In this document: in pieces, positions 1-5,008 of the stretch
How the letters are laid out: each line of letters starts with the position of its first letter
Position numbering within the stretch: the first letter of the stretch is position 1
Assembly: GCA_023701085.1 (NCBI GenBank)
Contig: JAMPXR010000225.1
Span: 1 to 5,008, forward strand
Direction: 5' to 3'
DNA length: 5,008 nucleotides
DNA from: Ramlibacter sp.
GTDB lineage: Bacteria > Pseudomonadota > Gammaproteobacteria > Burkholderiales > Burkholderiaceae_C
Program-made: the position numbers and the translations under genes
Notes under the pieces: model-generated
What the model was told of the DNA's origin: nothing
The model's database searches: none
Seen by the model: only the letters and a program-made list of their open reading frames with translations

Positions 1-366
1 CGCGAATACGATCCGCAGTCCTACCACACCGACGAAGAAGCGGCGAAATCCTCGCCGTTCGGCGGCCTGATCGCCAGCGGCTGGCAGACCTGCGGCGTGG
101 CGATGCGGCTGATGTGCGACGGCTACCTGCTGCAGACCTCGTGCATCGGGTCGCCCGGGCTCGACGAGCTGCGCTGGTTCAAGCCGGTGCGACCGGGCGA
201 CGCGCTGCGGCTGAAATCGACGGTGCTCGAACAGGCGCCGTCACAGAAGGACGCGACCCGTGGCACGGTGAAATTCCGTTGGGACGTGCTCAACCAGAAG
301 GATGAAGTCGTGTGCTCCATGACGGGCCGGCAGCATTACCGTCGGCGTGCCCCGGCGATGGGTTAG
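1..366 (+). CDS. MaoC-family acyl dehydratase (R-specific enoyl-CoA hydratase type), 5' end missing
   Basis: The frame is open from the first base and gives 121 residues to a TAG stop. The N-terminal part (roughly 30 residues, judging from the ~150-residue single-hot-dog family) lies outside the window. The fragment begins with the hydratase-2 motif: Asp4 and His9 in the context EYDPQSYH have the D-x(4)-H spacing of the catalytic pair in R-specific enoyl-CoA hydratases. It is followed by FGGLIASGWQT (20-30), the substrate-side helix start with the conserved Ser26, and by LRWFKPVRPGDALRL (57-71), the second hot-dog signature. Family members add water to trans-2-enoyl-CoAs or dehydrate 3-hydroxyacyl-CoAs in the cytoplasm. 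The exact substrate cannot be read here; many such small MaoC proteins are annotated only as acyl dehydratases. The ATG codons at 97 and 112 are internal, because the catalytic motif lies upstream of both. Confidence 0.9.
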   Translation, partial: REYDPQSYHTDEEAAKSSPFGGLIASGWQTCGVAMRLMCDGYLLQTSCIGSPGLDELRWFKPVRPGDALRLKSTVLEQAPSQKDATRGTVKFRWDVLNQKDEVVCSMTGRQHYRRRAPAMG

Positions 367-415
367 GACTCATCCCGCGCGAATCCTGCCTGATTGGAGT
401 CGGCCGTCGAGTGGG

Positions 416-434
416 AGCCACGCGGCACGTGGCT
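416..434. terminator. Inverted repeat downstream of the MaoC gene, possible terminator
   Basis: AGCCACG (416-422) and CGTGGCT (428-434) form a perfect 7-bp stem with a 5-nt loop, 50 nt after the MaoC stop. There is no T-run after the stem, so an intrinsic terminator is only a possibility. It could equally be a protein-binding dyad upstream of the cytochrome gene or a structured leader element. Confidence 0.3.
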
Positions 435-525
435 GTTACGAGTTGCCCCACATGGGACGCCTTCTCGGGTGACGCTCCAGGCCGGTCTGTCATCTTTGCA
501 GCGGGCTCAACCGTTATGTGGATGA

Positions 526-539
526 GCCAATCGCTTGGC
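526..539. repeat. Short inverted repeat in the upstream region of the cytochrome gene
   Basis: GCCAA (526-530) and TTGGC (535-539) flank the 4-nt loop TCGC, giving a perfect 5-bp stem that ends 34 nt before the cytochrome ATG. The rest of the 367-573 gap shows no convincing -35/-10 pair and no coding frame with family features. The element could be an operator half-site pair or chance. Confidence 0.2.
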
Positions 540-573
540 GCAAACCCGATTCCCGGTAACTCAGAAAGCTGTC

Positions 574-903
574 ATGAAAAACCTGTTGACCCTCCTGGCG
601 GCAGTCGCCGCCGTGTCTTTCTCCCTGTCCGCTGGCGCCGCACCCGACGCCGACGCGGCCAACAAGGCGCTCAAGGACAACGGCTGCACCAAGTGCCACT
701 CGATCGACAAGGCCAAGAAGGGGCCCGCGCTCAAGAAGATCGCGGCCGACAACAAGGGCAAGGCCGACGCCGAAGCCAAGCTGACCAAGTTCCTCACGAC
801 CGGACCGAAGGTGAAGATGGAGGACGGGTCGGAGGAAGAACACAAGGCCGTCAAGGACGCGGCCACGGTGAAGAACCTGGTGCAGTTCATTCTGGCGCAG
901 TAA
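574..903 (+). CDS. Small periplasmic c-type cytochrome (class I-like, single heme)
   Basis: A 109-residue electron carrier, predicted to be exported to the periplasm and to bind one heme covalently. Residues 1-22 form a classic Sec signal (Lys2, hydrophobic core LLTLLAAVAAVSFSL, cleavage probably after Ala22 in SAGA-A). The heme motif CTKCH is at 38-42, with Cys38 and Cys41 as thioether sites and His42 as proximal ligand. Met82 is the only Met after the initiator and so the obvious distal ligand; His90 is an alternative. The protein ends in a helix (VKNLVQFILAQ) typical of the class I C-terminal helix. The ATG at 574 is chosen because it starts the signal peptide and has AGAAAG 5 nt upstream; a TTG at 535 would add 13 residues before the signal. 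The protein contains 18 Lys and no Arg, Trp or Tyr. Its redox partner is not evident from the neighbours. Confidence 0.9.
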   Translation: MKNLLTLLAAVAAVSFSLSAGAAPDADAANKALKDNGCTKCHSIDKAKKGPALKKIAADNKGKADAEAKLTKFLTTGPKVKMEDGSEEEHKAVKDAATVKNLVQFILAQ

Positions 904-915
904 CAGCGGCCCGCT

Positions 916-930
916 CGCCCGTTCCGGGCG
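916..930. terminator. Hairpin after the cytochrome gene, possible terminator
   Basis: CGCCCG (916-921) and CGGGCG (925-930) form a GC-only 6-bp stem with a TTC loop, 12 nt after the cytochrome stop codon. No T-run follows, so termination would be weak or need other factors. It is the first of two hairpins in this convergent junction. Confidence 0.35.
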
Positions 931-949
931 CAGGTCCCCGGCCCCCGTC

Positions 950-980
950 AGCGGCACCGAGGCACCGCCTCAGTGCCGCT
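950..980. terminator. Strong hairpin at the cytochrome/GST convergent junction, candidate bidirectional terminator
   Basis: The outer arms AGCGGCAC (950-957) and GTGCCGCT (973-980) pair over 8 bp. After one C/A mismatch (958/972), the inner arms GAGGC (959-963) and GCCTC (967-971) pair over 5 bp around an ACC loop. The structure works equally on both strands and sits between two converging genes. Unusually, it contains the stop codon of the - strand glutathione transferase (970-972), so the last codons of that gene form one arm. Neither side carries a clear T-tract, which weakens the terminator reading. Confidence 0.5.
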
Positions 981-1662
981 CGTACTGCGTCTTTCCGAAC
1001 AGGATCTCGCGGGCCTTGTCGTCGGTGATCGGGCGGCGGAATTGCGCCAGGACTTTCAGGCCGCGCTGGACGGCCGGCCGCTGAGCCAGCTTGTCGAACC
1101 AGGCCTGCAGGTACGGATACTCGCCCAGCACGATGCCCTGCCGCTCCCAGCTGCGCAGCCACGGAAACACGGCGATGTCGGCGATGGAGTACACGCCGCC
1201 GCCGATGAATTCATTCTGCGACAGACGCCGGTCGATCACGGAATAGATCCGCCGCGCTTCGTTGCTGTAACGGTTGATGGCGTACTCGACCTTTTCCGGG
1301 GCATAGAGTCGGAAGTGGTGCACCTGGCCCAGCATGGGGCCGACTGTGCCCATCTGGAACATCAGCCACTGCAGCACCTCGTACTTGGCACGGTCGCCCT
1401 GCGGCAGCAATTTGCCGGTCTTGGCGGCGAGGTACAGCAGGATCGCGCCCGACTCGAAGAGCGAGATCGGCTTGCCATCCGGCCCGTCGGGGTCGGTGAT
1501 GGCGGGAATCTTGTTGTTCGGACTGATCTCCAGGAACTCGGGCTTGAACTGGTCGCCCGCGGCTATGTTGATCGCAAGGGCGCGGTAGGCGAGGCCGCAT
1601 TCCTCCAGCATGATGTGGACCTTGTGGCCATTCGGGGTGGGCCAGGAGAAGACGTCGATCAT
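970..1662 (-). CDS. yfcG: Nu-class glutathione transferase / disulfide-bond oxidoreductase, YfcG-like
   Basis: A 230-residue cytosolic GST that closely follows the pattern of E. coli YfcG, which has low classical transferase activity and a strong disulfide reductase activity using two bound glutathiones. The N-terminal thioredoxin-fold domain (about 1-82) carries PTPNGHK (8-14), whose Thr9 and Asn11 match the residues lying by the glutathione sulfurs in YfcG. It also has ISPNNKIPAI (46-55) with the cis-Pro53, and Glu70-Ser71 in SLFESGAILLYLA for the glutathione gamma-glutamyl group. The all-helical C-terminal domain has GPMLGQVHHF (108-117), YAINRYSNEARRIY (127-140) and YSIADIAVFPW (158-168), the usual N-capping/hydrophobic-staple region. 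The ATG at 1662 is chosen because it starts the fold directly and has GAAAGG 5 nt upstream; an upstream start at 1689 adds nine residues without a clear site. It is divergent from the gene at 1719. The symbol is by similarity; a paralogue of YfcG/YghU is possible. Confidence 0.9.
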   Translation of the reverse strand: MIDVFSWPTPNGHKVHIMLEECGLAYRALAINIAAGDQFKPEFLEISPNNKIPAITDPDGPDGKPISLFESGAILLYLAAKTGKLLPQGDRAKYEVLQWLMFQMGTVGPMLGQVHHFRLYAPEKVEYAINRYSNEARRIYSVIDRRLSQNEFIGGGVYSIADIAVFPWLRSWERQGIVLGEYPYLQAWFDKLAQRPAVQRGLKVLAQFRRPITDDKAREILFGKTQYERH

Positions 1663-1692
1663 TGGAACCTTTCGGGTCGTCGGACACATAAT
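1662..1692 (+). promoter_or_regulatory. Weak sigma70-like promoter in the divergent gap
   Basis: CATAAT (1687-1692) is a 5/6 match to the -10 consensus and lies 26 nt before the ATG at 1719. The best -35 partner is TTGGAA (1662-1667, 4/6), but the 19-bp spacing is long. Nothing better is visible for either direction in this 56-bp gap, which must hold any separate promoters for both divergent genes. Confidence 0.25.
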
Positions 1693-1718
1693 GCGACTTT
1701 AGGCGAAGCGCCGGCCTT

Positions 1719-2420
1719 ATGTTCGATCGCATCAAGAAGGCTATCTTCCGGGCGGGCAGCCAACCCGACGAGCCGGCTGTGTCGGGATCTCATCCGACGC
1801 ACGGTCCGGCATCGGAATGGGCCGCGACGCAGGGCTTCGGATTCTCGGTGGACCGCTCCGGATGCGGCATGTCGCTGGAAGGCCACATCAGCGCTCGGCC
1901 CTGGCGCCTGCAGCTGGGAAGCCCCTCGCGCCACTACATACGGGGCCAGGAGGTGCGGGCGCGCGCCGACCTGCGCATAGACCCGGATGTGGCCGTGGTC
2001 GTGATGAGCCGCCCGCTCAAGGAGGCGCTCGAGAAGCAGGCCTATCGCATCTACACCGACAACTTGCAGACTTCCGTGGACTCGCACTTGCCGGAAGAGA
2101 TGCGCTGGCTCGCGATTTACGAGGAGATCGCCTGGGACGGTCCGCCCGAAGGCTTCGGGGAGCGCTTCGCGGCCATGGCGGCGCGCCGCGAAAATGCGCT
2201 GGCCTGGCTCAGCCCGGCGCTGGCGCGGCTGATGCTCCACTGGCCGCCGCCCGCGCCTGCGCCCGAGGTCCCCTTCATGATGCTGCTGATGCGCGGCAAG
2301 GCTTACCTGCGCATGGAGTATTCGCCGGCGGACCTGGCCACCTTGCAGCAGGCCGCGCTGGTTTTCACCAGCGCGTGCGAGTCCGCCATGAGCGCCTTCT
2401 CGGTCGACGTGGCGCTGTGA
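1719..2420 (+). CDS. Unrecognised 233-residue protein, probably cytoplasmic
   Basis: I do not recognise a family. The frame is accepted as real because it fills the space between well-identified neighbours without overlap, carries GC-rich third positions and looks like a folded protein. There is no signal peptide and no clear membrane segment. After a basic start (MFDRIKKAIFRAG) comes a flexible stretch rich in Pro, Ser and His (14-31). A mixed, beta-looking core follows (36-98) with RPWRLQLGSPSRHYIRGQEV at 60-79 and a hydrophobic VAVVVMS strand at 91-97. A mainly helical second half (99-233) is interrupted by the Pro-rich linker WPPPAPAPEVP (175-185). The ATG at 1719 has only a poor ribosome site (AGGCGA, 12 nt away). 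The gene is divergent from the GST and convergent with the dehydrogenase, so it is probably a single-gene transcript. No function is proposed. Confidence 0.75.
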   Translation: MFDRIKKAIFRAGSQPDEPAVSGSHPTHGPASEWAATQGFGFSVDRSGCGMSLEGHISARPWRLQLGSPSRHYIRGQEVRARADLRIDPDVAVVVMSRPLKEALEKQAYRIYTDNLQTSVDSHLPEEMRWLAIYEEIAWDGPPEGFGERFAAMAARRENALAWLSPALARLMLHWPPPAPAPEVPFMMLLMRGKAYLRMEYSPADLATLQQAALVFTSACESAMSAFSVDVAL

Positions 2421-2432
2421 GCCGCCGGCGGC
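2421..2432. terminator. GC palindrome between convergent stop codons
   Basis: GCCGCCGGCGGC is a perfect 12-bp palindrome that directly follows the TGA of the + strand gene and lies 10 nt beyond the TAG of the - strand dehydrogenase. As a hairpin it would have only about four stem pairs around CCGG and no T-run. In GC-rich DNA it may be chance, but its position is where a shared terminator would be expected. Confidence 0.25.
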
Positions 2433-2442
2433 GGTGCGCTTG

Positions 2443-3714
2443 CTAGGCGTGGGCGCCGGAGGTCGCCGCGCCGCGGGTGGACACGCCGTGCTTGCCCAGC
2501 TCCCATTTGGCGATCGCGTTGCGGTGCACTTCGTCCGGACCGTCGGCGAAGCGCAGCGTGCGCGCCATGGCCCACGAGTGCGCCAGCGGAAAATCGCCGT
2601 TCACGCCGCCGCCGCCATGCGCCTGGATCGCCCAGTCGATCACCTGCAGGGCCATCGAGGGTGCCACCACCTTGATCATCGCGATCTCGGTCCTGGCCGT
2701 CTTGTTGCCCGCCACGTCCATCAGCCAGGCCGCCTTGAGCGTGAGCAGGCGCGCCATGTCGATCCTGCAGCGCGCCTCCGCGATGCGCTCCTGGGTCACG
2801 GTCTGCTGCGCGATGGTCTTGCCGAAGGCCACGCGCGCGCCGGCGCGTTTGCACATCAGCTCGAGCGCGCGCTCGGCCAGCCCGATCAGGCGCATGCAGT
2901 GGTGGATGCGCCCCGGGCCCAGCCGGCCCTGCGCGATCTCGAAGCCGCGGCCTTCGCCCAGCAGGATGTTCGACGCGGGCACCCGCACATTCTCGAAGTA
3001 CATCTCCGCGTGGCCGTGCGGCGCGTCGTCGTAGCCGAACACCGTCAGCGGCCGCACGATGCGCACCCCTTTGCTGTCAGCCGGCACGAGGATCATGCTC
3101 TGCTGCGAGTGCTTGGGGGCCTGCGGGTCGGTCTTGCCCATGGTGATGAAAACCGCGCAGCGCGGGTCGGCCGCGCCGGAGATCCACCATTTGTGTCCGT
3201 TGATCACGTATTCGTCGCCGCGGCGTTCGATGCGCGTGCAGATGTTGGTGGCGTCGGACGAGGCAACTTCCGGCTCGGTCATGGCGAAGGCAGACCGAAT
3301 CTGGCCCTCGAGCAGCGGCTTGAGCCAGCGCGCCTTGTTTTCTTCCGAGCCGTAGCGCGCGATCGTTTCCATGTTGCCGGTGTCGGGCGCCGAGCAGTTG
3401 AACACCTCGCTGGACCACATGACGCGCCCCATGATTTCGGCCAGCGGGGCGTACTCCTGGTTGGTCAGGCCCGCGCCCTCGTAGCCGGAGGCGGCGGCGC
3501 TGTCCACCGGCAGGAACAGGTTCCACAGGCCGGCGGCGCGCGCCTTGGGCTTGAGCTGCTCGATGGTCTGCAGCGGGCTCCAGCGCTTGCCGGCCTTCGT
3601 GTTGGCGTCGAGCTCCTGCTGGAATTGGACTTCCGCGGGGTAGATGTAGTCGTCCATGAACTTCAGCAGCTTGGCCTGAAGTTCCTTCGTTTTCGCTGAG
3701 TATTCGAAATCCAT
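2443..3714 (-). CDS. Acyl-CoA dehydrogenase, ACAD10/ACAD11 (LvaC-like) subfamily
   Basis: A 423-residue FAD-dependent acyl-CoA dehydrogenase-fold enzyme of normal family length. The N-terminal helical domain is about 1-140 and the middle beta domain holds [15 protein letters not shown] (143-157) and KWWISGA (175-181), which contact FAD and substrate. The C-terminal helical domain has RVAFGKTI (294-301), the [10 protein letters not shown] loop (365-374) and [18 protein letters not shown] (389-406). FADGPDEVH is typical of the ACAD10/11 branch: aligned with medium-chain dehydrogenase YEGTAQIQR, the catalytic Glu position is Asp391. LvaC of Pseudomonas putida and mammalian ACAD11 work on 4-phosphoacyl-CoAs made by an APH-fold kinase, removing phosphate to give an enoyl-CoA that becomes the 3-hydroxyacyl-CoA. 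The same role is inferred here because the kinase gene lies immediately upstream. The ATG at 3714 has GAGGA 6 nt upstream. A plain acyl-CoA oxidation role cannot be excluded. Confidence 0.92.
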   Translation of the reverse strand: MDFEYSAKTKELQAKLLKFMDDYIYPAEVQFQQELDANTKAGKRWSPLQTIEQLKPKARAAGLWNLFLPVDSAAASGYEGAGLTNQEYAPLAEIMGRVMWSSEVFNCSAPDTGNMETIARYGSEENKARWLKPLLEGQIRSAFAMTEPEVASSDATNICTRIERRGDEYVINGHKWWISGAADPRCAVFITMGKTDPQAPKHSQQSMILVPADSKGVRIVRPLTVFGYDDAPHGHAEMYFENVRVPASNILLGEGRGFEIAQGRLGPGRIHHCMRLIGLAERALELMCKRAGARVAFGKTIAQQTVTQERIAEARCRIDMARLLTLKAAWLMDVAGNKTARTEIAMIKVVAPSMALQVIDWAIQAHGGGGVNGDFPLAHSWAMARTLRFADGPDEVHRNAIAKWELGKHGVSTRGAATSGAHA

Positions 3715-3747
3715 GATGTTTCCTCTGGTGTGATGCGTTGATCGCGG

Positions 3748-4851
3748 TCAGGCGCGCTGCGCGAAGGTCCAGGCCAGCTCGGCCATGGGGCGCGCGCCCG
3801 CTCCGGACTGGGCGGCCTGCGCGCTCGAGGCGGTGCCGGCCTCCGCACGTTTGGCGATGCCCTGCAGGATCGCCGCAATGCGGAACAGGTTGTAGGCCAT
3901 GTAGAAATTCCAGTCGGCCTCGAGCGCCTGCAGCGTCGCGAGGCCCGTGCGCTCGCAATAGCGGCGGATGTAGTCGCTTTCGGATGGGATGCCCAGCGCG
4001 GCCAGGTCCAGGCCGCCGATACCGCGAAACGATCCGTGCGGGATGTGCCACGCCATGCAGTGGTAGCTGAAGTCGGCCAGCGGATGGCCCAGCGTCGACA
4101 GCTCCCAGTCCAGGACGGCGACGATGCGCGGCCGGTCGCGGTCGAACATGAGGTTGTCGAGGCGATAGTCGCCGTGAACGATGGCCACCTTGCTGTCGTC
4201 GCGCGCCGCCGCGGGGATGTGCGCCGGCAGCCACTCGACCAGCTGCTCCATTTCCGGGATGGGCTGGCTCATGGGGCCGGCGCCGTCGGCCGACGCCTTG
4301 TACTGCTTGCTCCAGCGCCCGATCTGGCGGTCGAAGTAGTTGCCGGGCTTGCCGTAGTTCGCCAGTCCGCGCTCGGCGAACTTCACCGTGTGCAGCGCCG
4401 AAATGACGCGGTTCATCTCGTCGTAGATCGCGGCGCGCTCCGACGGGCTCATGCCGGGCAGCGCCTGGTCCCACAGCACGCGGCCCTGCATGAACTCCAT
4501 GATGTAGAAGGCGCGGCCGATCACCGATTCGTCCTCGCACAGGCAGTACATGCGCGGCACGGGCACGTCGGTGCCGGCCAGCCCGCGCATCACGGCGAAC
4601 TCCCGCTCCACCGCGTGGGCCGACGGCAGCAGTTTGGCAACCGGGCCCGGCTTGGCGCGCATCACATAGCTTTGGCGCGGTGTCACCAGCCGGTAGGTGG
4701 GATTGGACTGGCCGCCCTTGAACATCTCCACGGTGAGCGGCCCGGCAAATCCTTCCAGGTTCTGCGCCAGCCAGGCCGTCAACGCCGCCGTGTCGAAAGC
4801 GTGGGTGGCGGAGACCGGGCGAGTGCCGATGAAGTCGTCGAATTCGCTCAA
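3748..4851 (-). CDS. APH-fold kinase, ACAD10/11 N-terminal-domain type (LvaA-like), putative 4-hydroxyacyl-CoA kinase
   Basis: A 367-residue cytosolic phosphotransferase of the aminoglycoside phosphotransferase/choline kinase fold. The N-lobe carries the nucleotide loop GGQSNPTYRL (46-55), the likely ATP-phosphate lysine Lys67 in YVMRAKPG, and Glu82/Glu84 as candidate partners in the following helix. The catalytic loop is IVHGDYRLDNLMFD (224-237) with Asp228 as base and Asn233 as metal ligand. VLDWELSTLGHPLADFSY (247-264, approximately) supplies the second metal ligand Asp248. The WELSTLGHPLAD motif and the adjacent acyl-CoA dehydrogenase place it with the kinase half of ACAD10/ACAD11 and with LvaA, which phosphorylates 4-hydroxyvaleryl-CoA, and not with antibiotic-resistance enzymes. 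The start is TTG: it has GAGGA 7 nt upstream, and there is no other start codon between it and the upstream in-frame stop. The gene begins 10 nt after the regulator and ends 33 nt before the dehydrogenase. No partner like the small protein LvaB is visible in the window. Confidence 0.9.
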   Translation of the reverse strand: MSEFDDFIGTRPVSATHAFDTAALTAWLAQNLEGFAGPLTVEMFKGGQSNPTYRLVTPRQSYVMRAKPGPVAKLLPSAHAVEREFAVMRGLAGTDVPVPRMYCLCEDESVIGRAFYIMEFMQGRVLWDQALPGMSPSERAAIYDEMNRVISALHTVKFAERGLANYGKPGNYFDRQIGRWSKQYKASADGAGPMSQPIPEMEQLVEWLPAHIPAAARDDSKVAIVHGDYRLDNLMFDRDRPRIVAVLDWELSTLGHPLADFSYHCMAWHIPHGSFRGIGGLDLAALGIPSESDYIRRYCERTGLATLQALEADWNFYMAYNLFRIAAILQGIAKRAEAGTASSAQAAQSGAGARPMAELAWTFAQRA

Positions 4852-4858
4852 GGGGCCG

Positions 4859-4863
4859 TCCTC
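4859..4863 (-). promoter_or_regulatory. Ribosome binding site that fixes the TTG start of the kinase gene
   Basis: GAGGA on the - strand overlaps the TGA stop of the upstream regulator (4862-4864) and lies 7 nt before the TTG at 4851. The overlap of stop codon and Shine-Dalgarno sequence suggests translational coupling, with ribosomes finishing the regulator helping initiation at the kinase. Confidence 0.7.
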
Positions 4864-5008
4864 AGTTGTCCGCTTCGATGATGCGCATCAGCGCCTCGCG
4901 GTTGCGCACCACGAGCCCGCCGGGCTCGATGCGGATCACGTTGTCCCGCTCCATGGCCTTGAGCTCCTGGTTGACGCGCTGGCGCGAGGCGCCCAGCAGC
5001 TGGGCCAG
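4862..5008 (-). CDS. Crp/Fnr-family transcriptional regulator, C-terminal HTH only (truncated by window edge)
   Basis: The last 48 codons and the TGA stop of a gene that continues beyond the right edge. The fragment is the winged helix-turn-helix of the Crp/Fnr family: LAQLLGASRQRVNQELKAME holds the second helix, the turn at GAS and the recognition helix beginning SRQRVNQEL. DNVIRIEPGGLVVRNREAL then forms the wing and the last strand, ending in MRIIEADN. The N-terminal cyclic-nucleotide-binding-like sensor domain, and so the signal it senses, is not in view. It is the first visible gene of the run with the kinase and dehydrogenase (10-nt gap), which makes local control of these genes plausible but unproven. 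The frame is short, but the motif order and family wording are distinctive. Confidence 0.88.
   Translation of the reverse strand: MAQLLGASRQRVNQELKAMERDNVIRIEPGGLVVRNREALMRIIEADN

Noticed and set aside
496..520. TTGCAG ... TATGTG as a promoter for the cytochrome gene
   Set aside because: Poor matches to both boxes and only about 13 bp between them.
312..1028. 238-codon + strand frame bridging the MaoC-cytochrome gap
   Set aside because: Overlaps two well-supported genes out of frame and becomes Arg/Gly/Gln-rich over the cytochrome; no motif.
973..1980. 335-codon open frame on the + strand, antisense to the GST and running into the next gene
   Set aside because: The - strand frame has full YfcG-type motifs; this frame has none and its tail overlaps the + strand gene at 1719.
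2434..3699. 421-codon open frame on the + strand
   Set aside because: Exactly antisense to the acyl-CoA dehydrogenase, with Arg/His/Ala/Val-rich low-information protein; a GC-bias shadow.
3077..4540. 487-codon open frame on the - strand
   Set aside because: Overlaps both the kinase and the dehydrogenase in another frame, is very rich in Arg, Gly and Ala, and has no domain sense.
3748..4851. Aminoglycoside resistance phosphotransferase
   Set aside because: The fold is shared, but the WELSTLGHPLAD motif and the linked acyl-CoA dehydrogenase point to the ACAD10/11-LvaA branch.
4036..4881. 281-codon open frame on the + strand
   Set aside because: Antisense to the kinase motifs, composition typical of a shadow frame (Arg/His/Val/Ala-rich).
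1..5008. CRISPR array, transposon ends, tRNA or phage genes
   Set aside because: No spaced direct repeats, no transposase or integrase motifs and no tRNA-like cloverleaf were seen on either strand.

Overview
The window is GC-rich, densely coding and has short intergenic gaps. Gene content and style (an Arg-free, Lys-rich small cytochrome c, a YfcG-type glutathione transferase, and a Crp/Fnr - APH-like kinase - acyl-CoA dehydrogenase run) suggest a betaproteobacterium, most likely a Burkholderiales (Comamonadaceae-like) chromosome. This placement rests on family recall and codon bias, not on a marker gene. I see no mobile element, tRNA, rRNA, CRISPR array or phage gene.

Left part, + strand: the window opens inside a MaoC-family acyl dehydratase (1-366, 5' end missing). 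A 207-bp gap with two small hairpins follows, then a small secreted class I-like cytochrome c (574-903). Next comes a convergent junction (904-969) with two tandem hairpins, the larger of which overlaps the stop codon of the next gene.

Middle: a Nu-class, YfcG-like glutathione transferase lies on the - strand (970-1662). It is divergent, across 56 bp, from an unrecognised 233-residue protein on the + strand (1719-2420). That protein converges, across 22 bp, with the right-hand operon.

Right part, - strand, read from right to left: the C-terminal helix-turn-helix of a Crp/Fnr-family regulator (4862-5008, cut by the window edge), an APH-fold kinase (3748-4851, TTG start, 10-nt gap) and an acyl-CoA dehydrogenase (2443-3714, 33-nt gap). 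The last two correspond to the two halves of the fused mammalian proteins ACAD10/ACAD11 and resemble LvaA/LvaC of bacterial levulinate breakdown. The likely joint job is catabolism of 4-hydroxyacyl-CoAs: the kinase phosphorylates the 4-hydroxyl and the dehydrogenase-fold enzyme removes the phosphate, so that the product can enter beta-oxidation. The regulator at the head of the run may control it. This is the most interesting content of the window. The module is known in outline, but its substrate here is open.
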